Of a stretch of DNA of 64,000 nucleotides, positions 46,202 through 58,012 are shown in pieces; within the stretch, counting starts at the first letter, position 1, and each line of letters starts with the position of its first letter. Under the pieces are notes generated by a model. That model searched no databases. It had not been told where the DNA came from and saw only the letters and a program-made list of their open reading frames with translations. Position numbers and translations under genes: made by a program. The DNA is from Pezizomycotina sp. ARF18 (Eukaryota > Ascomycota), in the NCBI GenBank assembly GCA_002224055.1, contig AZLU01000014.1, positions 124,001 to 188,000 on the forward strand. The letters are read 5' to 3'.

Positions 46202-47938
46202 ATGTAAAACGACGGCGGATACGTTGGAGACTTGCCGAAGTCGGATTCAGAGATATGTATGGATCTGAGCTCTTAGGTTGATATTTAGGGTGGAAAATGG
46301 TGATAGCTATGACAGTACATATGCAGTCAATTATATGGTCATCTTAATGATTGGTGCGACCCATTAATTATTCATTGCAATAATTATGCCATTTCCAAGA
46401 TACCAAACCTTGGAATATTCAATAGTTTTTTCGTGACTCCGTCTGAGATACAGCAAAGAATTACTACAGCCAAGAAAATTTTTAGAAACGATAACGACGG
46501 GAGAAAGTATCGTTAACATGGTGTATAAATAGAAAACATTTCTATCCGAAACGTTACTTCAGAAAATAGCAAGTTAGCAATAAGGAGTGTATGGTTGCCA
46601 AGAGCTACTTCTACTGCTCGAATGAAATTATATACAAAAGGAGCCCAAAGAAAGATGCCTGTACTTCGCAGCCCTTTGTTGGGTGAAACGTGTGACCTAT
46701 TTTCTCGGGGGCGACCACGGAGTTGGAATTTCTGTCCCCTATTATTTAGGGTAGTGTATAGTTCATTTGAAACAAAAAAGAAGCATCGCATTTTCCGTAG
46801 CAAGAGCCCAACTTAGTTCTTAGAGAAGCGGCGCAGGGTAAGGAAGAACGTTTCACAAGATGGAGGCTACCGAAGAAAAAATATGTGCCCGATGTTTTGT
46901 TCCTGAAGTATGATGTATCGCTACGCTCGAACATATAGAGCATATCTACCGAAAGCTCACGGCAACCTGAAACATTGGCTCTCGCCTATAGATCGGTACT
47001 GTCAAGCATTAACTTGAAGGAACAAGGGCCGGTGAAATGGCTGCTTCTCACGGCTAGCTAGCATTGGAACGATATTTTTGCGGACAATGAGTCGTTATAA
47101 GATGCATGAGGGAGGATTAAGGAAAATGTATAGTATAATACTGCGAAACTTTCTAGAAGTTGTGATGAAAACTTTTTTCAGCTCACTTTCACTAAGAATA
47201 TCAAGAGATTCTTGAACCTGGCCAGTTCATCGCGATATTGTGTAGGAAGCCTGTACTCTGTTTTATAGGCACTCGTAACTAAATATGACAACCACTTCTC
47301 GCTACAGTAGATGATAGTGAATGTCTATTGAACTTCGACGAAGAACTTCAAGTTCTCCCTGCTCAATATAAGTAGTTGTAACATCAAAATCTTCACGCTC
47401 TGTATCACAGAGCGGATTCGATAATTTAACATTGAAGACCCGATAGATAATTGCCAAACTATGGAAAGGACATCAGGAGGAATAAATACTAGGTAAGAAT
47501 AATAGAGCTCTAGAGATGGAAAATTGATGTATTTATTCAAAAGAGACGGAAAGAAAGACAGATATATACACGTAAAAGATGGAACACCCCCCATATGAGA
47601 CTCCTCTCGGTTCTCCCCCGGCCTGCACCGCTGAGTTCCAACTTCCTACACCTTAGGACCCAATGCTCACACGTTACCACCACAAATAGCTTTAACGACT
47701 TAGTTACAAAACGGAAAAGCAATAAAAACGTAAAGGGCACCTGATTTCCTCTGCCATATATTATACTTGTCAGTCAATCTGGTCATATGCAAAATATCAC
47801 CGTGGCTTGCGCGTATACTGCAGTTCAACCTCGAGCAGGGTATAAAAGGGATGCGAATCTTTCTATTACTACATGCTAGAAAACATCTGCTCTATATACT
47901 TGGAAGAAAACCGTAACAAGTCCACGGTTTTAAGCCTG
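46202..47938. other. Spacer
   Basis: I find no supportable gene. Minus-strand open frames at 46513-46803 and 47325-47740 lack any recognisable feature. Confidence 0.4.
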
Positions 47939-50345
47939 CTACATGTTTGCCCTTTCCGCCGCTTTTCTGAGCCATTGACCTTCGGACGGATGCGCCTTGA
48001 CGGCGTCGCGAGAAGTTAAATTTGTAGAATTAAAAGGAGCGATCAACATTTTTTGCTTTTTAGCTAGAGCGAGCGGGGATTCAACGTGATCGCTGTGACC
48101 AGTCTCCCACGACACTTCATGGGCTTCCGCGGCATTCGAATCGAGTTCGGTGCCGTTCCCTTTCCCTTCCTGCTGTGAATCTCCTTGCTCCTTTACGCTT
48201 GGGGATGACGGGATATCTTGCTCCTGGTTATCGACGGGTTTAAACACTTCCCCTTTCCTCCCGAGACTCGTTTTCGCTCTTCCGGTCAAGATTTGATGGT
48301 CTCTGCCGCCGTGTGCGGAGTTTTATGAGGCACAGGCTTCGCGATGAAGGCTTCCGGGGAGTGTAGCTGGGCACTGATGCTACTTCGCTCTGAAACACGT
48401 GATTGATTATTGGTGTGTGTTCCAAATTTTTTACTTTGGTGTTACAAGTTTCATCTACGACAGCTGTCTCCCTAGTCTTTTCGTATTCCGCCCTAATCTG
48501 AAGAATCTTTGGCTTCATAGCCATAATATCTTTTCCAAAGGTCTTTCCAATCAAAACATCGTCCTTGAGAGTGCCACCATCGCGTAGCATCCTCCAAAGC
48601 CTCCTTATCAAACGGCCGCGGAATCCGTATGCGTCCGCGCATAGCCCGGTAGCAGACGCTCGATCTTAACATCGAACCGCCGCTTTATCTCCAGCTCGTC
48701 GCGCGATAGGATGCCTGACTCAGGATCCCAGCGTTGCTCGGGGTATAGGTCGGGGTCGTCATCGCATATCCTCCTGCCCTCCTTTTGCTTCTCGGAGGTA
48801 AGCCACGCCGGCGCATCTCCGTCCCACAGCCACATAGGGGTGCACGACCAAGCACCCTCGGCACAGCGTACACGCCGTCCCAATCCAGGATAGCCACAAT
48901 CTTGATCTGGGTACCGAGCGTCTCCCGTAGAGGATCGAAGAAGCTGCATTTCGATCGAATTTCCTCTGGTAGATCATCCGCGAACACGGTATCCGGCGCT
49001 AGCTTCACCATTATATTCCGCTGTTTGAGATCCCAATGATAAAGAACGATGTCATGAGGCTCGTCAAGGAACCACAGCTGCCGATGATGCTCATGATCTT
49101 GCCCATGTCTTCCAGCATCACCTCGACTGTTGTCCTCTTGAGGTTATGTTCTTCCCCGATTTTGCGGTAGATCCCTTCCAGGCCTCTAACTGCCTGAGCA
49201 ATAGTTCCTTGAGGTGGGAAGCGGCTCGTTCAAGATGTGGCGGCCGTTGTCGTATGCGCCGAACCCTATGATTTCAGGTCCGCCAACGGAGTCCCAACGA
49301 GGCTCTTGCCGGTATAACCACACGCTCAGGCACTCCCTCGCCAGCGACTAACCGTCCAGCCTTGTCAACGAGACGGACTCCAGCTTAGCCAGCACCACAG
49401 CGACCTGCTCGCCAGTTGCTCCTTGTGTTCTTGGGCAGGTAATCCCAAACCTCGTGTAGCGCCACGCCTTGGACGTATTCCATCACCGTGTATGGTCGTC
49501 CGATGTGGTTGTCGGGGCTGTTATCGTATCCAAGGATTCGCGGCACGCCGATCCCTAGCTCTTGCCGCCGGAGGAAAGCGTGCACGGCGGCGCAATCCTT
49601 CATCGACAGGTTGCTCGCCGGCTTGTCCGGGTTCCAGCTTTTGGGTATACGGTAAACGGCATCGACGGGACCAGTTCCGTTACGGGGCGTAACCTTAACC
49701 TGAGTTTTGTTGTAGAGTTGCAAATTAGCCTCGTTGTTTCACGCAATGCAACTCCATATTTTGAGCATACCTTGATGATGCCATTGTAGCCCCCACCCAC
49801 CAGAGGCTTGACTTCATCGATGTCGTACTCGTCGCTATTAACGCACTTGTCGAGGAAATCGTCGATGAACTTCCGGTCTTCCTCCTCGTGCGATGGTTCG
49901 TCCTCCTTGTTGTCGTCGTCGGACTTTTCCTTCCCAGAGGGAACTTTATCCTTCTTTTCGCGTAAGTCCGTCTTTCCCTTTTCAGTATCCTCTTTCCGTG
50001 AATTGCATCCCCGTCCAAACGAGGCGTCGTTTCTTGGTTCGCCCCCTCGAGGCTCCCCCTTCACGGGAGCTCTAGTAGCCGGAGTTTTTCTTGCCTAGGA
50101 GAAACAATCTTCAGCCCAATTCCAGCAGCGCGTTCCTTCGTGGTAGTGTGTAGAGGCGCGTTTTTGTCCGCGGCTCCATCAGCCTGCTGCGGCTCCATCA
50201 ATTCAGCCGGCGTGTCCTTCTCATGCGTAAATGTCGCTTCGAGATCGCCGTCGTGTGCGCGGTTGTACGATGCCGCGTCGCGTTGAGAGGACCCTGTCAA
50301 CATGGGCATATTTTCATACGGATGCGCGGGGATTTCCAGAGCCAT
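47939..50345 (-). CDS. Gene F: APH/choline-kinase-like phosphotransferase with disordered extensions
   Basis: The start is taken at ATG 50343-50345 (MALEIPAHPYENMPMLTGSS); an in-frame ATG at 50504 is possible. A charged N-terminal region (KEKSDDDNKEDEPSHEEED) precedes the kinase-like domain. KPLVGGGYNGIIKV sits at the nucleotide loop, and then comes the fungal APH signature VPRILGYDNSPDNHIGRPY with TVMEYVQGVALHEVWDYLP. The catalytic loop is LYHWDLKQRNIMV (about 49021-49045, minus strand) and the metal-binding motif is VAILDWDGVYAVP (about 48880). A C-terminal low-complexity tail (VDNQEQDIPSSPSVKEQ, to TAG at 47939) follows. The substrate is unknown. At least five frame changes occur; one (near 49745) fits a lost A in an A-run. 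Confidence 0.7.
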
Positions 50346-50566
50346 AGCCGTGGTGATATAAGTCCACGTCGAGAGGTACCGGAGGACCTGATGAGATAGA
50401 ATGCGAATATACGGTTGTTTCGAAAGCTTGCTGGTTGAATATGCAGTCTGCGATGCGATTGAGGAATTCAAGTGTGAGTAGAATCGCTGCGGAGCTAGTT
50501 GCAAGGAAAAGAAAGTATTCTATCTTAGAGTTGCAGGTTATTACTCACAATAACTCTGGAAAAGAC
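50346..50566. other. Upstream region of gene F up to the copia insertion
   Basis: The gene F leader and promoter probably lie here. The copia element inserted about 220 bp upstream of the preferred start, so it could affect expression. Confidence 0.4.
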
Positions 50567-50872
50567 TGCTAGCTATTGGCATGCCAAAGAGGCATGACAA
50601 GTCTATAGGCATCGAGGTAATGCTTATATAGCTAAGGAACAAGGAACTTCAGCTAGAGATATTAAGATCTCAGCTAAAGATATTAAAAAGATTACGACGA
50701 TAAGGCTCTACGAGCCGTCGAGGTAGACTACATATATTATATTAAGATTATAGTATTATTAGTTTTTATATAGTATCGTATATTTCCTTAGTTAGTCTAG
50801 TTAGTTTAGTAGTTAAATCTACAGTTAATCCTATCCTATATTATTAGATATTACTATATATCTACGCTAGCA
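50567..50872 (+). repeat. 5' LTR of copia copy 2
   Basis: The LTR is 306 bp, from TGCTAGCTATTGG to GCTAGCA, and is followed directly by GGTTATAAGCCC. Confidence 0.88.
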
Positions 50873-53800
50873 GGTTATAAGCCCGGTTAACAATATATCT
50901 TAATAAATAGACTTACTTCTTAATCTCCCTAAACGATATATCTTACGATATCTTTCTTACTAAAGTTTAACGAGATAAAGCTAAAGGCTAATCTTACGAA
51001 CTACCTCGATTAGAGTACACACATAACTACGTTTTTTTAGTATAATAAAATCTAGGATATTACTAGTAAACCGCTTAAGGCTACGGCAGCCGACGTAAAG
51101 CTAAGTATTAAAGATTAAGATAATAACTTAAAGGCGTTACTATTATTAAAGCTTACTATAAGGTAAAGACTCGACGTACTTATCTATAATCTACTAATAG
51201 TAGCGCGAATAAGGTATAAAATACCTTAAGTTTAGGTATATCGCTATTACCGCTATTAGTAAGCCTTATATTAGGAAATAACTAAGGTAAATTTAACTTA
51301 AAAATAAAGTCGATATTTAAGATTTATATAAAAGTATTAAAATCTTATTAGAACGTATAATAAGATATTAGGCTTAATCTTAATAGAAAAGACTAAGGCG
51401 GAAACGGCGAAGAAGACGAAGCTAAATATAAGCTTAAAAAATAATATAGTTATAGTAAGGCTATTAATCTCGTCTATAGTAATTTTAATAGCGACTAAGA
51501 GCGTTTATTATAAACTTTTAGAAATAACGGATTAATAGTAAGAAACCGACCTTTAATATACTCGAGAAGGCGCTATTATTAAAGAAGTAAAGCGTAGAAT
51601 ATATATACTAGAGACTTAGCTCTAAAGATAATAAGGCGCTATTAAAAGAAATAGCTAAGGTAAAACCTAAAAAACATAAGAAGGTTTATAAGTTTAAGGG
51701 TAAATACTACTACATAATAAGGTTAGATATAGAGAAAGCTAACTATAGAAAGCGTATAAAGATAAGAAAGATAGCGGTAATAATAAGGTATTAGGTCTTA
51801 TAGTATAAACCTAGTACGAGATACCGGCTTTTAGAGAATAATCTAGTAGTTCCTCGACTTAGGCGTATTTTCTTATATAATAATAGTAAGAAAATATTCT
51901 CTACCTATAAACTTCTCTCGAAGTCATAAAATATTATAATTAGTAATAAAGAAGTACTATAAGCTATTAGTACTAGTTTAGTATTTATAAGGCTGTAGTA
52001 GGAAATAGCGGTAGTTTTATTAAACTTAAAAATACGCTATAAGCGCTCTAAAGATAAAGTATAGCCTATCTCGATCTCTCGCGTAGATAAATAGGATAAT
52101 AATAATAATCTAATAAGGAGATATAATAATTAAGACTAAAGCTAAGAAGTTAAAAGCTACATAAAATAGGACTATAAAAGATCTTAGGTAAAGGAATTAT
52201 AATATCTATAAAAAAAATTTAGTCTCGCTATTATATAAAAAGTATATAAAAGCTTAGATATATCGGTAAAAACCTATATTAAGTAAATAATTAAGTATAA
52301 AAGCGTTACCGATATTATTAAAGATAGTAAAGATCCTTAGGGCTATATTAAAGTACGAGGCCTACGGACTTATTAAATTAAAGGTAATATTAAACCGCGA
52401 GAAATCTTAATTAGGTAAGTAATAGCTAAAGAGATAATCTTTTTAGATTTTTACTAATAGGCGTATATAAAGAGCCTTAGAGATATAGGGTTATTATCTT
52501 CCTTAAAGAGAATAGTTAGAATCCTAGATCTCTTTATAAAAATAAAATAGAGACGATACTTTTATACTTTAATAGTACTCTAAAAGCTAAACGTTAGTTA
52601 AACCTTAAGCTTATTAAGCTATAAATATAACGGAGATAAAGAAATACTTAATCGATAGACGCTATAACGAAGTAGAGATTATAATTTATACCTTAGCTAT
52701 ATATATATTTTAATAGAATAGCGTACCTAGAAGCTTAATTAGATTTTATATTAATAGATTAAAGGTAATATTAGCCGCGTTAAATTACCCCGTAGCTATA
52801 AGTAAAGGCGAATAAATTATTATAATCTTAATCTATAACTATATACGCTATTAAGGCCGTTAGGTACTAAAGGATAAAAATAGATAATACTATAGAAAAG
52901 ATAAAAATAAAACTCCCAATATCTTAAATTTTAGAATATTTAGTAAACTATATTATATATATATTAATAGTAAACTTCAGAAAAGCTAGATAATATTATA
53001 ATAAAGATATATTTTATAAGCCTAAAGGCTTAATAATATACTAAGTCTAAGATCTACTATCTATAAAGTATTAATCTATAGAGATATTAGATTCCCGATT
53101 AAATAAACTTTAAAGTACGTAACTTTATAGAGGATAATAAAAATCCTCCTTAAGTACGTTAAAGATACCTTAAAATAGGTTTAGTCTAAGAATAAAATAG
53201 CGAGGCGCTAGATTATAATTAAAACTTAACTTTTAATCGTTAATTAGATATCTATAAGATAATTACGCTAAAATAGCCCGAGGATAAAAGCGAAGATCTC
53301 AATAACGCTAATCTATAGCTAAAGATCCGAAGATACTACTCTTATAGAAGAAGTTATATAAATACTATAAGATAAATCTATAACGATTAACTAAAGATAA
53401 TAGACGTATTCCTAAATCATTAAAGATAAGATCTAGTAATTAACTACGAAGATATCTTATAGCTAGAATATATTAGTAAAGATCTAATTAGCTTATACCT
53501 TAGAGAAAGCCTATAAAGGATTAATAGTATATATTAATAAACTAGAACTATTTATCTATAAAGAGCCTAAGGCTCTATAAACTATAAGAGATAGCGTATA
53601 TCGATAGATTAAGAACTATTTCTCGATTAAAAAATGAAGACGTATAGAAATCTATTAGATTTTTAAGAATCTTTTTAAAAGATAATATCGTCGATAGTAA
53701 AATTAGTATTAGTATATAGCGCGATACTACCGTTAGATTATAATACTTAATTAAGACAGTTATTTGAGGTTTATATAGAAATAAAAGATCGATTATGATA

Positions 53801-55111
53801 AAATATACGTATAGTAGTTAAATATTAATAGTGAAGGTTATTTTTTATATTAGTAGCTAGCTTAATCTTAAATATAAGTAGATAAATATAATAATAGCTT
53901 TCTTCGTACTTAAACTAAATAGAGAATATCGTTAGGCCTCTAAAAGGGAATAAAATTAATAGATTATATTTTAATTAATAAAGACTCTATATAACCTTAA
54001 ATAGTTACCTTAAGAATAGTATAGAGAACTTACCTTAGTTTTAAATTATTAAAATTTAAGTTTATCGACTTAATAATAGCTTATTTATTAGTAAGATCGT
54101 TAGCCTAATAATAATATCTATATAAAATTTATTAATACTAGATCTAATAAGTATAAAGTAAGATACTTAAGCGAAATCTTAGTTTTATTTAAAATAAGGA
54201 TATAAGGCCGGTAGCCTATTTCTTAGGTATATAGATAAAATAGACTAGGTCTAGAGATTAATATCGTCTAATACTATATTAATCCGTATATATATAATTA
54301 CTCTTTAAAAAATTTAGGCTCGAGGATATTTTAGAATTAATACTCCTATAAAAAGGGGAAGTATTTCTTAAATAGAGGATTAAGATATTATATTAATAAT
54401 ATAATATTAATAGATAGTAGGAAGTTTAATCTATACTTTATTTATTAGGCTAACTAATACCTTCGCTATCTTAACGTTAGAGTAATACGTTAGCGAAATA
54501 AATTAAACTTATAAGAGGTAGTAAGAAGAGTACTATAATATTAAAAAAAATCCTTTAATCGTACGCTTACGTACTATACCTATAAGATAGAAAATAGATA
54601 CTAGATCTATATATCTATATAGACGCCGACTAAGCCGGATATAAGCTTACTTATAGATTTATTACCGGCTATATAATAACGTTTAACGGAAGCTATCTTA
54701 TATTATTTAAAGAAGTAACGTATTATAGCTACTAGTAGTACTAAAATAGAATATATAGCTATAAAAGAGACTTTACGGAAAGCTCTCTAAATATTTAGAT
54801 ACTAAAGGATATATAGCGAGCTTTTAAGTTTAAGGCTTTTAATAGTATCGAGATATATATAGATAATTAAAGTACTATTAGTATTATAAGGATTTTAAAT
54901 ACTATAGTAGAACTAAGTATATCGATATATAATATTACTTTATAAGGGAACTAGTTTAAAAAAGAACTATCGAGCCTCGATATATAAGATTAGAAGATAA
55001 TATCGCGATATACTTACTAAACCGCTTATAAAGATATCTTACGATAGCGCTATAAAAACTATAGTATAAGGAGATAGAATAAAAATTATTAGTATTATCG
55101 ATAAGAGGAAG

Positions 55112-55421
55112 TGCTAGCTATTAGGTATACTAAAAGGTATAATAAGTCTATAGGTATCGAGGTAATACTTATATAGCTAAAGAATAAGGAACTTTAGCTA
55201 GAGATATTAAGATCTTAGCTAAAGATATAAGAAATTACGACGATAAGGCTCTACGAGCTATCGAGGCAGACTATATATATTATATTAAGATTATAGTATT
55301 ATTAGTTTATTATATATAGTATCGTATATTCCTCAGTTAGTCTAGTTAGTTTAGTAGTCAAATCCACAAGTTCGATCCCATCCTACATTATTAGATATCA
55401 TACTATACATCTGCGCCAGCA
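55112..55421 (+). repeat. 3' LTR of copia copy 2
   Basis: The LTR is 310 bp, from TGCTAGCTATTAGG to GCGCCAGCA, and is preceded by the purine stretch AAGAGGAAG. Confidence 0.88.
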
Positions 55422-55888
55422 AAGACTTTTTTGCCTTTGAAAGTAAACATGGAGAAAGGGTTAAAAAAAAAAAAAAAAAAAAAAAACTTTTAGATTAGCA
55501 CGCACTGGATCGCTCGCGCGATAGCAACTTTTAGTCCGCCATGAGCGCTAGTCGAAACGCAGGTTGAAAAACAGATTTTATTCACCAAACTTTTGCGTTG
55601 CAAACAGTTCATAGCCATGTAATAGATCTATGGTATAGGGTTCAAGCTTGAAGTTGATAAATCGCGCTCCAATCACTCGTCGGTAAATACGTATGGAAAT
55701 GAAACTTCCAAAATGTCGAAATGTGCATAACGAGGTCAGTACCCAATAAATGACTGTTGGTTCCCTAGGTAGTACGATTACAAAATAACCATCTTTTGAT
55801 TGCCCGATTTGTTAACGAAAGAAAAACTTTCCTGGTGGAAATAACCCTTGATTTTTTTTATTTATTGGTATTTTCGCCTCATCGTCTT

Positions 55889-55927
<39 letters not shown>

Positions 55928-57431
55928 GCCCCAGCACGTAGCACATAGGAAAATGAGTCCTTGTACAACAATATAACTTGCCTCCTTTCCAAACGATGCC
56001 TTTAAAATTTGTCAAGCAGGTGTCATAGATCGTAATACTGCTCGAAGTCCTCCTTCCCAATCTTAGAGTGCCTTATATCCTCGACTAGGACGAGCTTCGC
56101 TCTTTTTGTATGTAAATATATACTAGGAGCTTGAATATTAGTTATTGAGTCTCATTCTCGGCGTCCCATTCACCATTTAAAACACTGTATCCTGCCACAA
56201 TCAGCTTCATTCTCCGCATAATTTCTGTTGCGTTGTTATCTTATCGCTACCCTTTATCATTTTCGTGCAGTCATCCCGATATGTATCACCTTGATACAAC
56301 ATTTCATTTCTAGCCGATTCGAACTAAAGAACATAAGGAAGTCCTTTGAACGTCACTAGCTCAGATGCAACGTGGGACGAAGGGACAAAGCGAGTATTGT
56401 AAATTTTATAGTTAATATATACTAATAAGTTTTTTTAAACGGTTGTAGTTACCTTTAACCTGGAGATCTCATTTTCGAAGAATTTTCGTGGATCAAAACA
56501 TTATCTACCTTTGGTCGCCTCCGGAGGCTGACGGGCTCATGGTCGATTGGACTACCCTATCCTGTCTTGACCGTTGGGCGCCTCTGAATTGGAATACCAA
56601 ATATTGCTCGCCCCAACGATTTCAACAACTTGGAGAGGCGTCTCCTCGCTAACTTTTTTCTTTCTTTCTTCCTCTTGCATCACCCTGGACAGGTAAAGGG
56701 TAAGAGAGACGTGGAAAGAGTAATAGACGAAAATTAACAAGTATGCTTTTCCTGACCCGTGGTCATTTTCTTTTTCTCACTCGAATCTCCGCCCGCGTAC
56801 ACACTCTCGAGAATTTTCGCCCTCAACGTAACGTTTAAATGCGATCAGAACATGTCGCGGAGGATAAGGGTGCATATTGGACTACTGCGCTTTGTTATTA
56901 TGCCTGGGATTTCCTTTTCCTCTTCCCCTTTTATTCATTCTTGAATCTCACTACGATATACACTGTGCACTCTGTCTATACTTTTTCCTTTTTTTAGGAG
57001 ATATTTCGCTAATTTTTACTATTGGTTGCTTCTTGATTCTCACGTTCTTCGTCCGTTCCACCTCGTCCTGCGGTTCTGTTCCAAATGCTTGTTTAACATC
57101 CAAGTACCAATTTTCGGGGGTTATGAGCGGAGCTTTGGAGGAAAAAATAATTAAAAAAAAATAATAAAAAAAAATAATAACTGCGCCGAATTTTTTTTTG
57201 AGCAATCACGGATGTTTGAGCCAGCTTCAAATAAGCATAGATTCAGACAGTCTTCTCAACTCCGGGTACAAGATCATCGCTTACAAGTAGGGACATTTTT
57301 CAAACGACCTTCAAAGAAACCATCGATTTACTAATATCCTTAATACGCATTACCTATAGAAGTGGAAATGTATAGATGTACGTTTGCGCTAATATAGTCC
57401 GGCCACTGTATTTTGTTAATTTGCATTGTAG
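55422..57431. other. Spacer with long A and T runs
   Basis: There are 24 A at 55463-55486 and 37 T at 55890-55926. A minus-strand frame at 56552-56740 ends in a charged segment (EEERKKKVSEETPLQVVEIV) that could be a gene remnant, but I cannot build a gene around it. Confidence 0.4.
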
Positions 57432-58012
57432 TTATATTCTCGCTTTTTGCCTTTGATAAATTTCCCCCCGCTGAGGTAATGGCCTCACGCGTCCTGGGAC
57501 GACTCTATGCGCCCGTAGAGCATCCTTTAAAATTTCAAGCTCACCCCGCCCTTGTTCACCGTCGACGGGCTTCTTCACTGAGAATCCTACGAACTTTGAC
57601 GATGCGGTCGAACAGTAACAGCCGCACCTGTACAACTCCTTCTTTGAGACCTAAAAAACTAGAAGTTGTTAATCAGTAACTCAGGGACCAATGGATATTC
57701 CGAAGCCCTACATGCTTTTGGTTAGTTGACAGAGTCTCCCGTGGGAACCTCCGTTTGGATTGGATAGTCTCAATCGGGGAGGTTTGCGCTTTGGCATAAC
57801 CTTTGTTGGGGCGTGATAATCTCGTAAAGCCCGCCGCCATGAGCGTATTCGACATTACCCTTCTTTCCCGTCGTCATGATCGTCGTTTTCTTCTTCGTGC
57901 TCCTTTTCCGAACGTTTGCTGTCCCCACCCTTGGGCTCGTAGCTACGGACCGGGTCTTCTACATTACCATTGCCGCCTTTTCCTCCCCGTCATCTTCGGA
58001 AACCTAATATTG
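57432..58012 (-). CDS. Gene M: hypothetical acidic protein, multi-frame
   Basis: On the minus strand an acidic, Lys/Glu-rich stretch (VEDPVRSYEPKGGDSKRSEK, then EEENDDHDDGKEG) is followed in a shifted frame by NVEYAHGGGLYEIITPQQRL. After a TTTTTTAG acceptor (near 57660) comes VSKKELYRCGCYCSTASSKF and GFSVKKPVDGEQGRGELEIL. The composition is protein-like and the overlapping plus-strand frames are worse. The family is not recognised. Start and joins are uncertain. Confidence 0.35.

Larger units (their letters stand above)
50567..55421 (+). mobile_element. Full-length Ty1/copia LTR retrotransposon, copy 2 (fossil)
   Basis: It is the same family as the element at 9963, and the copies align from end to end. 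LTRs are at 50567-50872 and 55112-55421, with a target duplication AAGAC (50562-50566 and 55422-55426). The initiator-tRNA-type primer-binding site, the copia RNase H tail near 55.0 kb and the purine stretch before the 3' LTR are recognisable. CA and TG are nearly absent, as expected from RIP. It is thoroughly broken, with more length differences than copy 1. Confidence 0.92.

Noticed and set aside
24504-55421. A giant cargo-carrying transposon (Starship-like) spanning the accessory genes
   Set aside because: I see no tyrosine-recombinase captain gene and no matching outer ends. The repeats present are ordinary copia and mariner elements.
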